64,000 bases of DNA from Peptoniphilaceae bacterium (GTDB taxonomy: Bacteria; Bacillota; Clostridia; Tissierellales; Peptoniphilaceae). Position 1 is the stretch's first letter, and every line of letters begins with the position of its first letter. The translations under genes and the position numbers were made by a program. Where the stretch lies: NCBI GenBank assembly GCA_028723425.1, contig JAQYEZ010000084.1, forward strand, positions 1-64,000. The letters are read 5' to 3'. Shown in pieces: positions 43,597-52,574 of the stretch. The notes beneath the pieces are model-generated. The model was not told the DNA's origin. It was given only the letters and a program-made list of their open reading frames with translations, and made no database searches.

Positions 43597-44985
43597 TTAT
43601 TCTGCATCCCCTTCAGCATTCTTTTGTTCTTCAAGTATAGCTTTAAGGTCAACATTTAAGTTTAGATATTTTTCAGGAACTTCAACTTTATCCATTCCTA
43701 AATAGCCTTTACCAAATACATAAGTATCTTGAGCTATTAGAGTAAAGTTATTGAGTGTTTTACCACTAGCCCTGTCTATCATCTTTGAACCCATCCAACT
43801 TGATCCGTCTGTATAAGTTCCTAAAGTTTTTGTTAGGGCGTCTTTATCTGTAAGATCTGCTTTTCCATGTAAAACTTGATCTACAAAGTCAACCATACCT
43901 ACAGTAGATGTATAGCCTAATGAGTAAGCCCAAGTTCCCATTCTACCAGAACCACCAGCTTCTTTTACAACACCTTCAACTTTCTTTAAAATTGCTGGCC
44001 AATCTCCTGCTATCTCCTCAAGGCCTACTGAGAAAGCACCAGGATAGCCCATTATTGGTGAAGGTAAATCTGGTTCAACAAAGATTGCTCCACCAGCTGC
44101 AACTCCTCTTAAAAGAGGTTCTGTGTGAGCGTCATTTGTACAGAAGAAAGCTGTATCTTTTCCATACTTATCTATCCAAGGTTGGATATTTTCTGCAATA
44201 TATTGTTGAGCTCCTGGAACGCCAGCATCTTGAGTAGGATCTGGAGCATTTAAAGAAATAAATTCTAAGCCTAAATCCTTGCAGGCTTCTTCCATGATGG
44301 CTCTTCTTAAAGCAAGAGTTTCTATAGACATATGTCTTGGGAAAGTTATATGGGCAAATTTCTTAGCTCCCATTTCTTTGGCTGCTTTTATAATTCTGTA
44401 GCCTCTAGAAACATTGTCAACATCAACTACAAGGTCTGCAGTATCAGATACCATAAGCACATCTTCTTGTGGAGTTACATCTACCAAAATGATATCTGGT
44501 CTTTTCTCTCTAATTTCTTTGAAAGCTGCTGATGTTCCTGGTACAGACTGATTTACAATAACTGCCTTCATCAAAGGGTCATCAGCCATAGCTGTAATTT
44601 TTGATATGGTTGTTTCAATTTCTGCTTCAAACCTATCAGGATATGTATCATGGCTAATAATACCACCGTCTTTTGAAGAACCGTATTTTTTCATAGCAGC
44701 TTCTGCTCCCCTTATTTCATCTTCAGATTGGGAAACTGTACCTGTAACAAGACCAATATGGTAGTCTTCTCCATCTTTTAAGACTTCAAATTTTGCTTTT
44801 GGTTCAGAATTTACTTCAGAAGCTTTAAGCTTTTTTTCTTTACTTTCTTCAACTGCCGCAGTAGATGAACCAGAGCCTAAGTCTTTGTCATCTTTTTTAT
44901 TGTCAACTTTTTGGCAGCCTACCATATAAGTAGACAGCAAAAGAGCTGCACTAAGACCTATTATTTTTTTTAATTTATTATTCAT
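43597..44985 (-). CDS. DUF3798 substrate-binding lipoprotein of the ABC importer
   Basis: The 462 residues begin with a lipoprotein signal (lipobox MVGC, Cys24) and an acidic/basic spacer. From about residue 75 the fold looks like a type I periplasmic binding protein: HIGLVTGTVSQSEDEIRGAE, KAVIVNQSVPGTSAAF, KRPDIILVDVTPQED and KKFAHITFPRHMSIE. These motifs recall the DUF3798 family, whose substrate I do not know. It is the first gene of an operon with an RbsA-type ATPase and two permeases, which strongly suggests that it is the receptor. A strong promoter and GGAGGAG ribosome binding site precede it. Confidence 0.85.
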   Translation of the reverse strand: MNNKLKKIIGLSAALLLSTYMVGCQKVDNKKDDKDLGSGSSTAAVEESKEKKLKASEVNSEPKAKFEVLKDGEDYHIGLVTGTVSQSEDEIRGAEAAMKKYGSSKDGGIISHDTYPDRFEAEIETTISKITAMADDPLMKAVIVNQSVPGTSAAFKEIREKRPDIILVDVTPQEDVLMVSDTADLVVDVDNVSRGYRIIKAAKEMGAKKFAHITFPRHMSIETLALRRAIMEEACKDLGLEFISLNAPDPTQDAGVPGAQQYIAENIQPWIDKYGKDTAFFCTNDAHTEPLLRGVAAGGAIFVEPDLPSPIMGYPGAFSVGLEEIAGDWPAILKKVEGVVKEAGGSGRMGTWAYSLGYTSTVGMVDFVDQVLHGKADLTDKDALTKTLGTYTDGSSWMGSKMIDRASGKTLNNFTLIAQDTYVFGKGYLGMDKVEVPEKYLNLNVDLKAILEEQKNAEGDAE

Positions 44986-45311
44986 AATCTCCTCCTAATA
45001 ACATATATGTGAATGATAAAACGATTATATCACGTTATTTGATTAAAGTCAATAATTATATTTATGTTATCTTCTTTTTTCTGCTATTAATTAAAATTAA
45101 TGTAGCACTAAAGTGCATCTTTATTTAGCTTATTGAAATTTAAGCAAATAATAGGCTTTATACTTTTGACAAAAGTTTTATTTAACCTATAATTATAAAG
45201 AGATTCGTTCTTTAGAAATATTTTGTAGCTATAAATTTAATTTATATATAAAAACTTTAATTAGAATTTATACTGGCTTCTTGATTAAATAGAATATTTA
45301 AAGGAGATTTT
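44986..45311. promoter_or_regulatory. divergent promoters of the DUF3798 operon and the S41 peptidase gene
   Basis: This 326-base gap holds two back-to-back promoters. Minus strand: TTGACT (45047-45052), 17 bases, TATAAT (45024-45029) for the transporter operon. Plus strand: TTGACA (45176-45181), 16 bases, TATAAT (45198-45203) for the peptidase gene. Midway between them is the palindrome GCACT-AA-AGTGC at 45105-45116, placed to act on both; its regulator is unknown. Nothing else was recognised. Confidence 0.75.
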
Positions 45312-46682
45312 ATGAAAAAAAGAAAAATATTTCTTATTATTCCTTTGCTTGTTGTCTTTTTACTTGTGGTTTTTTTTGGTTTTCTATATTTGTTTACGCC
45401 AAGAGATATCAATAGTATAGACCTAAAAGACTTGGATAATAAGGAATTTAAATTAACAGAAAAAGATTATAGAGAAGACTTCAACTTTGCCTATGATACC
45501 TTAAAAACTTACTATCCTTATTTTAAAATAAATGAAGAAATTTACGGTATAAACTGGCTTGCCAACAAAAAAATATACACAAGATATGTATCAAGATCTG
45601 AAAATGATGAGGATTTTTTTAATAGGATGAATGATGTTCTGGCAGACCTTCACAATGGTCATACTCATTTGGTGGACAGGGATTTTGGCTTTTATTCTTA
45701 CCTTAGTTATTACTCTATGCCCAGGGCAGATTGGAGAAATGACATAGCAAATATGTACGAGAAAGATAAGGTTAGGAGAAGATATAAAATCGACAATAAA
45801 ACTGTAAAAGCCTATATAAAAAATCACTATGGCTTAAATGAGAATACATCTCTTTTAGAAAATTATCTTTTGGCAAGAAAGAATTTTGCCAAGAATGCTT
45901 CATTTTTCGAAAAAAGCCAAGAAAACACCGATGATAACTTAGAAGTTGAGAAAATAATTGACCAAAAACTTGCCTATATAAAAATAAAAAAGATGCTAAG
46001 TCCTGAGCAAATGGGATCAGACGAACTTGTTCTTGATACTTTTTTACAAGAAATTAAGGACTATCCTAACCTAGTCATAGATATTAGGGGCAATGGTGGT
46101 GGTGATTCTAGGTATTGGCAAGAATTTTTGTTCCCAAAAATCATAGGAAAATCCTATAAGACCTACAACTACAGTTTTCTAAAAAAGGGTGACTTAAACA
46201 ACAAAGTAATCTTGCAAGAAGCTTATCATGCCAATGTAAAAAAATTTTTGGATAAGTCAACTTTTCCCAAGAAAATAAAAAAGATTTTAAAAAGTTTTGA
46301 CTATTATAATGATGAAGAACTTATTATAGATCCTAAAAAGGATTCTATAAACTATAAGGGAAATATTTATCTCTTGGTAGATCATGATGTTTATTCTTCT
46401 GCCGAGATGCTTGCTTCATTTTGCAAGGAAACAAAGCTTGCAAAACTTGTAGGCTCTAGAACTGCTGGAGATGGAATAGGGTCAGATCCTATGCAAATAG
46501 ATCTGCCCAATACTGGTTTTGTCCTAAGATTTTCAAAAAATTTGGGTCTTACCGCTTCAGGCTCAATTAACGAACTTGACCAAACTAGTCCCGATATAAA
46601 GGCAGATACCAGTGATTTTGAAAAAAATCTTATAGATGAAAATATTATCAAAGCTGTGATAAAAGATGCTAAAATAAATTGA
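45312..46682 (+). CDS. membrane-anchored S41 family peptidase
   Basis: A 456-residue protein with an N-terminal membrane anchor (residues 6-29) and an extracellular S41-type domain. Visible features are the NDVLADLHNGHTHLVD segment with its His, the substrate-loop LVIDIRGNGGGDSRYW and the nucleophile region DHDVYSSAEMLASF (Ser362/363). The canonical catalytic lysine motif TFGKG of C-terminal processing proteases is replaced here by RTAGDGIG, so the enzyme probably uses the Ser-His arrangement of the S41B branch. The substrate is unknown. AAAGGAG precedes the ATG, and mntP follows on the same strand. Confidence 0.85.
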   Translation: MKKRKIFLIIPLLVVFLLVVFFGFLYLFTPRDINSIDLKDLDNKEFKLTEKDYREDFNFAYDTLKTYYPYFKINEEIYGINWLANKKIYTRYVSRSENDEDFFNRMNDVLADLHNGHTHLVDRDFGFYSYLSYYSMPRADWRNDIANMYEKDKVRRRYKIDNKTVKAYIKNHYGLNENTSLLENYLLARKNFAKNASFFEKSQENTDDNLEVEKIIDQKLAYIKIKKMLSPEQMGSDELVLDTFLQEIKDYPNLVIDIRGNGGGDSRYWQEFLFPKIIGKSYKTYNYSFLKKGDLNNKVILQEAYHANVKKFLDKSTFPKKIKKILKSFDYYNDEELIIDPKKDSINYKGNIYLLVDHDVYSSAEMLASFCKETKLAKLVGSRTAGDGIGSDPMQIDLPNTGFVLRFSKNLGLTASGSINELDQTSPDIKADTSDFEKNLIDENIIKAVIKDAKIN

Positions 46683-46736
46683 TTTTTTCAAAATAATTTG
46701 TATAATTAGAGAAGTCTTTGCAATAAAGGAGTTCTT

Positions 46737-47297
46737 ATGAGTTTAATTTCAATTTTTATTATAGGCATTGGTCTTGCCATGGATGCTTTTGCGGCTAGTA
46801 TCTGTAAGGGTCTCCAAGATAAGGAAGATTCTTCTGAGATAGCTGCACAAATTGCCCTTTCATTTGGCCTTTTCCAAGGGCTTATGCCAGTTTTGGGCTT
46901 TTTTCTAGCCTCATCTTTTGCAACTTATATCAAACAAATAGATCATTGGGTTGCCTTTATCTTGCTTTTGATAATTGGTATATCCATGTTAAAAGAGTCA
47001 AGAGAAGCCTACTGTCAAGTAGATTACGGTATAGATTTAAAATCTCTTATGCTTTTATCCCTTGCAACATCCATAGATGCTTGTGCTGTCGGAATATCCT
47101 TTGCTTTTTTAGCTGTAAATATCTATAGGGCAGCAATAATTATAGCTATTATTACTTGTCTACTTTCTTTTATGGGCTATAAGATTGGCAATAGACTTGG
47201 CTTAAAGTCCAAGCAAAATGCAGAATTTGCAGGAGGTCTTATCCTAATCCTTATGGGATCAAAAATTTTGATAGAACATTTGTTTTTTGGAGCATAA
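46737..47297 (+). CDS. mntP: manganese efflux pump MntP
   Basis: The 186 residues have six hydrophobic segments and the two internally repeated motifs of this family: GIGLAMDAFAASICKGL near the start and SLATSIDACAVGISFA in the second half, each with a membrane aspartate needed for Mn(II) export. Length is normal. A TATAAT box at about 46699-46704 may give it a promoter separate from the peptidase gene. The 54-base gap upstream is too short for a yybP-ykoY manganese riboswitch. A strong terminator follows. Confidence 0.93.
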   Translation: MSLISIFIIGIGLAMDAFAASICKGLQDKEDSSEIAAQIALSFGLFQGLMPVLGFFLASSFATYIKQIDHWVAFILLLIIGISMLKESREAYCQVDYGIDLKSLMLLSLATSIDACAVGISFAFLAVNIYRAAIIIAIITCLLSFMGYKIGNRLGLKSKQNAEFAGGLILILMGSKILIEHLFFGA

Positions 47298-47301
47298 AAG
47301 T

Positions 47302-47344
47302 GCTTTTGCAAAAAATTATTCAGTTTTTTGCAAAAGCTTTTTTT
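47302..47344 (+). terminator. terminator of mntP
   Basis: A perfect 14-bp stem (GCTTTTGCAAAAAA at 47302-47315 with 47324-47337) has an 8-base loop and is followed by seven T residues. Confidence 0.92.
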
Positions 47345-47432
47345 GTACAAAACTTTATATAAGCTAAGGCTTTAGAATTTAAAAGTATAAGTTTTTCTTG
47401 GTATAATAAAAGAAAGAAAGGAAATATTTAGG

Positions 47433-48944
47433 ATGACTGAGAAAATTTTATTAGGAAAACACGACGAAGAAAGTATATACCTTAACTTATCTATGATAAA
47501 TAGACATGGTCTAATAGCTGGTGCTACAGGCACTGGCAAAACTGTTAGCTTAAAAGTAATAGCTGAAGGCCTATCCCAACAAGGTATTCCTCTTATTATA
47601 CCTGATGTAAAAGGCGATCTATATTCTTTTTTAAAAAAAGGCGTCATGGATGATAATATAGAAAAAAGAATTAAGGATTTAAATATAACAGATTTCTATT
47701 TTGATCAATATCCTGTTCAAATTTATGATGTATTTGCAGAAAATGGCATCCCTATAAGGACTACAATTTCTGAAATTGGACCTGTATTGTTAGCTAGAAT
47801 GCTTGATTTAACAGAAGTTCAAGAGGGTATAATAAATATTGCCTTTAGGATAGCCGATGAAGAAGGCCTCTTATTAATTGATATCAAAGATTTAAGACAA
47901 ATTTTAATTTACCTTGTTGATAATAAAGAAGAAATTTCCAAAAAATATGGAACTATATCTAGTCAATCAATTGGAGCTATCCAAAGAAGACTCTTAGTTT
48001 TGGAAGAAGCTGGCGGGGATAAATTTTTTGGAGAAAAAGCTTTTGATATAAAGGATTTTTTTAGAAAATCAGCAGATGGTAAGGGAGAAATAAATATAAT
48101 AAATTCAAAAAAACTTATAGAAAATAAGGCTCTCTATTCTACTATTTTATTTTGGCTTTTAAGCAAAATAAATCAAGCAATGCCTGAAGTTGGGGATTTG
48201 GATAAGCCAAAGCTAGTATTTTTCTTTGATGAGGCCCATATGCTTTTTGATAAGGCAAACAGCCAAACCATAGACCTTGTCCAAAGGCTTGTCAAATCTA
48301 TTCGCTCAAAGGGCGTAGGAATTTTCTTTATTAGCCAAGATCCAACCGATATTCCAGAGCCCATTCTTTCACAGCTATCAAATAAAATTCAACATAGCAT
48401 AAGAAGCTACACTGCCAAAGACCAAAAGTCTATCAAGGCTATAGCGGCATCTTTTAGGGTAAAAGAAGGGGAAAATTTTAGCCAAGAAATACAAAATTTG
48501 GCTATTGGCCAAGCTTATGTTTCAACTTTAAATGAAGATGCAAGCCCCTCATTTGCAAGAAAAACAACTATCTGTCCACCAAAATCTTACCTTGGTACAA
48601 TAGATGATAAGACTCTTGTAGAAACTTACGAAAAATCTGACCTCTACTCTAAATATGAAGAGTATTTTGACAGAGAATCTGCCTTTGAGATACTAACAGC
48701 TAGGATAAAAGAAAAAGAAGATTTAGAAAATCTTCAAAACCAAGCTAAAGAAGAAGAAAGAATAGAAATAAAAAGAGAAAAAGACCTAGAAAAAATGCAA
48801 AGACAAAGGCAAAAACAATTTTCTACCCTTGCAAAATCAACCCAAACCTTGACCAATTCCATAGTAAGATCTATTGGTTACAGGATAGGTAGGGACATCT
48901 ATGGTATGATAAAGGGAATCGGAAAAAAGAATAATAAAAGATAA
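47433..48944 (+). CDS. HerA-like ATPase (DUF853 family)
   Basis: The 503-residue protein has Walker A GATGTGKT (residues 30-37) in HGLIAGATGTGKTVSLKVIA, the IPDVKGDLYSFLKKG segment, Walker B LVFFFDEAHMLF and the late FFISQDPTDIPEPILSQL motif with its arginine-finger region. These identify the DUF853 group of HerA/FtsK-type ATPases. Members are often annotated as HerA-like helicases; their DNA role is not established. The last ~90 residues are a long charged coiled coil (EEERIEIKREKDLEKMQRQR). An extended TTGGTATAAT promoter box lies about 35 bases upstream. Confidence 0.9.
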   Translation: MTEKILLGKHDEESIYLNLSMINRHGLIAGATGTGKTVSLKVIAEGLSQQGIPLIIPDVKGDLYSFLKKGVMDDNIEKRIKDLNITDFYFDQYPVQIYDVFAENGIPIRTTISEIGPVLLARMLDLTEVQEGIINIAFRIADEEGLLLIDIKDLRQILIYLVDNKEEISKKYGTISSQSIGAIQRRLLVLEEAGGDKFFGEKAFDIKDFFRKSADGKGEINIINSKKLIENKALYSTILFWLLSKINQAMPEVGDLDKPKLVFFFDEAHMLFDKANSQTIDLVQRLVKSIRSKGVGIFFISQDPTDIPEPILSQLSNKIQHSIRSYTAKDQKSIKAIAASFRVKEGENFSQEIQNLAIGQAYVSTLNEDASPSFARKTTICPPKSYLGTIDDKTLVETYEKSDLYSKYEEYFDRESAFEILTARIKEKEDLENLQNQAKEEERIEIKREKDLEKMQRQRQKQFSTLAKSTQTLTNSIVRSIGYRIGRDIYGMIKGIGKKNNKR

Positions 48945-49074
48945 ATATTCTAAAAAAACTTGTCAAAGTAAAGATGCACAAAAGATAAAATTTTTATTTA
49001 ACTTTTATGATTTCTTTACTTACAAGTCTTTTTTATATTAAAAAATCTTTACATAATCATCTAATAAATAGGTC

Positions 49075-49617
49075 TTATTTTTCAGGATTTAAAGGTAAAG
49101 GCGAAAGATAAATAATATCATCTCTCTTGTATGCCTCGCCTTCAGCAAGTATTGCCGCTCTTGCTACAACTATTCCACCAGCCTTATTTATTAATTCTTC
49201 TAAGGCTTTACTAGATTGACCAGTAGAAATTACATCATCTACTAGGCAAACTTCCTTACCCTTAATTAGGCCTACATCTTCCCCATTTAAGTAGAGCTTT
49301 TGACTATTTGCTGTAGTAATTGACTTTAAGCTAACTTCAATAGAATCTTTCATATAGGATTTTACAGATTTCCTACACACTACATATTTTTTCATATTTC
49401 TAAGCCTACTAAGCTCATGGACCAAGGGAATACCCTTGGCTTCTGCAGTCACAAAAATATCCACATCAGGTATAAGTTTATCTAGCTCTTTTGCACTCTT
49501 TGTGGTCAATTCTTGATCTCCCAAAATTACAAAAGATGCTATAGATAAAGCGTCAGAAATTTTTATTATAGGTAAATCTCTTTCAAGTCCAGCTACTTTT
49601 AGTTTATAAGTTTTCAT
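49075..49617 (-). CDS. purine phosphoribosyltransferase (adenine-type)
   Basis: A 180-residue type I phosphoribosyltransferase. The PRPP-binding loop is EVCLVDDVISTGQS (residues 122-135), preceded by FVTAEAKGIPLVHELSRL, a segment close to that of adenine phosphoribosyltransferases (EARGF-like). It converts a free purine base plus PRPP to the nucleotide in salvage. The start follows GGAGAAAAG. It lies 21 bases downstream of a purine-type permease gene, so import and salvage are probably coupled. The exact base (adenine, xanthine or guanine) is not certain. Confidence 0.85.
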   Translation of the reverse strand: MKTYKLKVAGLERDLPIIKISDALSIASFVILGDQELTTKSAKELDKLIPDVDIFVTAEAKGIPLVHELSRLRNMKKYVVCRKSVKSYMKDSIEVSLKSITTANSQKLYLNGEDVGLIKGKEVCLVDDVISTGQSSKALEELINKAGGIVVARAAILAEGEAYKRDDIIYLSPLPLNPEK

Positions 49618-49638
49618 CTTTTCTCCTTAAATTTTTTC

Positions 49639-50694
49639 CTACAAAAGTAGGAATTTTAGTATTATACCAGCCATAAGCCCAAAAAAGGGATCAGTAGCCG
49701 AAGTTACCGTCATAGTTATTGCAGAAAGTAAGGCCATATCTGCCCCGCCTGTCGCAAAAGCTAAAGATGCATTGGTAGGAACTGTAACCAAAGCACCCAA
49801 AACAAATAAAAAACCATGAATTGATTCTCCAGGTACATATTTGCCTAATTTTGGCAAAAATCCTAGAAACATTATTAAGCCCAAGATTACCATCATCAAA
49901 ACACCAGAGTTTACCGGATTATCGCTAGCTCCAGTAGCAGATATGATAGACTCTACCGGTGCTCCTCCAAACAAGGAAGATATGGTATCAGCAAGTCCTG
50001 AATAAACTGTTAAATAGTCCACATTGTTAACAGTTGAGCCAAGATTTGCAGTTATATTTCCAAAGGCAATATTTGCTCCAATTGTTAAACAAGATAAGGC
50101 CAAGGCACCTCTAAGGATAGAAGTTGACATGGCTGGTTTTCTTATCCTAAATTTTCTTTCTTCTTTGCCAAGATTTTCTCCTATTTTCATCTTTTTTACA
50201 TTGGCATATATGGATGAAACTAGGACAGAAATAACTATAGTATAAACCAAATTTCTCTTGGATAAAAAATATGTTATAAGTGCAACTAATGTTGATAATC
50301 CTGAAATTTGTGGGGTAGTCCTTATTCCTTCTATAGCAATTTTTGCAAGTATTAAACCTACCCCTGCCATCATAGCATTTATGATTTCTTCTCCTGCTAT
50401 TTTTACTATCAAAGAAAGAAGACCAGTCATGCCAAGGAAGGACATAATTATTCCTGCCCAAAATATTATAGAAAGTCTTTCTCTTTTATCCTTACCCAAA
50501 CTTCCTGCCAAGGCTATTGTTTCAGCCTGCATAGATATAGGAATTGGCGATTGTAAAAGAAGGCAGGCTATAACTCCTACCAAGAAACCTAAAGATGTAG
50601 GAAAGGCTTCAAAGCCAACAGCAAGTGCCAAAATCGCTTGGGGTATACCATTTATTACAACCCCTAAGGCTGCAAAGATGTCATTTAAAGTCAT
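49639..50694 (-). CDS. NCS2/AzgA-type purine permease
   Basis: The 351 residues are nearly all membrane segments (about 10-11). The motif FGGAPVESIISATGASDNPV resembles the AzgA-like purine transporter signature (TS..YIES.aGi in other members), and LLQSPIPISMQAETIALAGS marks the first half. At 351 residues it is shorter than the usual 430-480 of the family, with the difference spread over the first half. It probably imports a purine base for the phosphoribosyltransferase encoded 21 bases downstream. AGGAGGATTT precedes the ATG, with a TATAAT box in the 66-base gap. Specificity is not readable. Confidence 0.8.
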   Translation of the reverse strand: MTLNDIFAALGVVINGIPQAILALAVGFEAFPTSLGFLVGVIACLLLQSPIPISMQAETIALAGSLGKDKRERLSIIFWAGIIMSFLGMTGLLSLIVKIAGEEIINAMMAGVGLILAKIAIEGIRTTPQISGLSTLVALITYFLSKRNLVYTIVISVLVSSIYANVKKMKIGENLGKEERKFRIRKPAMSTSILRGALALSCLTIGANIAFGNITANLGSTVNNVDYLTVYSGLADTISSLFGGAPVESIISATGASDNPVNSGVLMMVILGLIMFLGFLPKLGKYVPGESIHGFLFVLGALVTVPTNASLAFATGGADMALLSAITMTVTSATDPFFGLMAGIILKFLLL

Positions 50695-50732
50695 AAATCC
50701 TCCTAAAATTATTATATTTTTTCCATATAAAT

Positions 50733-50754
50733 AACCTGCTAGACTTAGCAGGTT
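50733..50754 (-). terminator. terminator of the cyclophilin gene
   Basis: A perfect 9-bp stem AACCTGCTA (50733-50741) / TAGCAGGTT (50746-50754) lies just after the cyclophilin stop. The following T run is weak (ATTTATA). Confidence 0.6.
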
Positions 50755-50760
50755 TAGTTC

Positions 50761-51285
50761 TTATAGGGTTTGTGGTTGGTCAAAATCTTGGTCAAAGGTT
50801 TCCACACTTACCTTTTCCATTATTTGATCTTCTATTGGTTTATCCCTAAAATCTGTATTTTGACTGGCTATTTTATCTACAACATCCATACCTTCTATGA
50901 CTTTGCCAAAGGCTGCATATTGACCATCAAGATGGGGAGAATCTTGATGCATTACAAAAAATTGGCTGCCAGCAGAATCTGGTCTCATAGACCTTGCCAT
51001 AGATAAGACTCCTCTTTGGTGTTTGAGGTCATTTTTAAAGCCATTTGACCTAAATTCACCTTTTATAGAATAACCAGGTCCTCCCATACCAGTCCCTTCA
51101 GGGTCGCCCCCTTGAATCATAAAGCCTTCTATTACTCTATGAAAGGTAAGTCCATCATAAAAATTACTTTTAATTAGAAAAATGAAATTATTAACTGTAT
51201 TTGGAGCCACATCAGGGTACAATTCTGCCTTAAATACTCCACCATCTTTCATTTCAAATGTAACTATAGGGTTTTTCTTTTCCAT
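50761..51285 (-). CDS. cyclophilin-type peptidyl-prolyl isomerase
   Basis: A 174-residue cyclophilin. It carries FHRVIEGFMIQGGDPEGTG with the catalytic Arg and Phe, then GVLSMARSMRPDSAGSQFFV and LDGQYAAFGKVIEGMDVVDK. There is no signal peptide, so it is cytoplasmic. It speeds proline isomerisation during folding. The gene is monocistronic, followed by its own hairpin. The last ~20 residues are a variable tail. Confidence 0.94.
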   Translation of the reverse strand: MEKKNPIVTFEMKDGGVFKAELYPDVAPNTVNNFIFLIKSNFYDGLTFHRVIEGFMIQGGDPEGTGMGGPGYSIKGEFRSNGFKNDLKHQRGVLSMARSMRPDSAGSQFFVMHQDSPHLDGQYAAFGKVIEGMDVVDKIASQNTDFRDKPIEDQIMEKVSVETFDQDFDQPQTL

Positions 51286-51410
51286 AAAATCCTCTCTGTC
51301 TATATTATTAAATTAACAACAGACTTATTATATGCTTTTTTCTGAATTTTACAATCTCTTCTTAACCTATATTATTAAATAAAAGTCAAAAAAAGCAAAG
51401 CGTGCAAATT

Positions 51411-52325
51411 TTATGCTAGACTTCTTTTTTCATTGGCTTGTTTTATAGTTTTTACAGACTCTTGCCATTTCTTTTCTTCTTCTTCATTTAAGCTTATATG
51501 GAAATCTCTGATAACCCCACTTGCTCCAAGAACTGCAGGATGACCTATATAACAGCCATCTGTCTTTGAATAAGATGATACTGGAAGAACAGTTTTTGCA
51601 TCTGTAAAAATTGTTTCTACCATAATTGCAGTAGCATTTGCTATACCAAAAGAAGTGTAGCCCTTGGCAGATATGGTTTCAAAAGCCATGGTTTTGGTTG
51701 ATTTTTCAATACTTGTAATTGTTTTTTTATCAAGTAACTCTTTGATAGGCTTTGTAGCTATATTTACTTGTGACCAAGCCACAAATTGGCTATAACCATG
51801 TTCACCAAGTACATAACCGTCTATAGATGAAGGATCAACATCCAAATACTTGCTAACGGCATTTTTCATTCTTGCTGTATCAAGTATAGTCCCTGTTCCA
51901 ATAACTTTTTCCTTGGCAAAACCTGTAAGCTCTTGCATATATGAACTAAGGACATCACAGGGATTTGACACGACAATGATAATACCCCTAAATTTTGATT
52001 TCTTTATTTTTTCTGCCCATTCTTCAACACAAGTTTTTGTATAAGTTAATTCACTCATTAGATCTTGATTTTCTTGGATTATTTTTATATCTCCTGGGGC
52101 AAAAATTATAATATCTGTATCATCCAAATCTTTTTTTCTTCCTTCTATTACCTCTACATGGCCATCTCTTCTGACCATACCGTCCATAAGATCATTGACC
52201 TCTGCCTTGCTAAGCCCATCTTTCTTGTCAAAAAGAGCTATTTTTTCGCATAATTTTCTTTCAATTAGACTATAGGCAACAGTAGATCCCACATTGCCCA
52301 AGCCTATAATAGAAATTTTCTTCAT
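51411..52325 (-). CDS. L-2-hydroxyisocaproate/L-lactate dehydrogenase family protein
   Basis: The 304-residue protein belongs to the L-lactate/malate dehydrogenase family. It has the NAD-binding GLGNVGSTVAYSL, the TGTILDTARMKNAV substrate Arg (Arg152) and the catalytic His176 in LGEHGYSQFVAWSQ. The active-site loop reads PGDIKIIQENQDLMSELTYT rather than the Arg-rich loop of true lactate dehydrogenase. The SQFVAWS segment matches L-2-hydroxyisocaproate dehydrogenase of lactobacilli, which reduces branched 2-oxoacids. I favour that activity. It would suit an amino acid fermenter, regenerating NAD+ from 2-oxoacids. Confidence 0.85.
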   Translation of the reverse strand: MKKISIIGLGNVGSTVAYSLIERKLCEKIALFDKKDGLSKAEVNDLMDGMVRRDGHVEVIEGRKKDLDDTDIIIFAPGDIKIIQENQDLMSELTYTKTCVEEWAEKIKKSKFRGIIIVVSNPCDVLSSYMQELTGFAKEKVIGTGTILDTARMKNAVSKYLDVDPSSIDGYVLGEHGYSQFVAWSQVNIATKPIKELLDKKTITSIEKSTKTMAFETISAKGYTSFGIANATAIMVETIFTDAKTVLPVSSYSKTDGCYIGHPAVLGASGVIRDFHISLNEEEEKKWQESVKTIKQANEKRSLA

Positions 52326-52506
52326 ATCTTACCTCATTCTTTTCCAAAATTTTTACATACTTATAATATTATGATACCACTTATTGCAATTGTTATTAAA
52401 ATAAATCTTTAAAATTAAATTAGCCCTAGTTAAAATATTCTTTTGGCTTAGATATTTTCTATATTAAGTAGAAAGATTATTTTATTTATCCATAATAATG
52501 ATATAT

Positions 52507-52535
52507 TTGACAAACAAAATCGTCTAATCTATACT
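52507..52535 (+). promoter_or_regulatory. promoter of the DAACS symporter gene
   Basis: TTGACA (52507-52512), a 17-base spacer and TATACT (52530-52535) lie about 40 bases before the symporter ATG. Confidence 0.8.
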
Positions 52536-52574
52536 TAATTTGTATACTATAAATAGAGACTCAAGGAGGTCCTT

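Noticed and set aside
46683..46736. yybP-ykoY manganese riboswitch before mntP
   Set aside because: The gap of 54 bases is too short for the riboswitch and no matching fold is seen; only a TATAAT box lies there.
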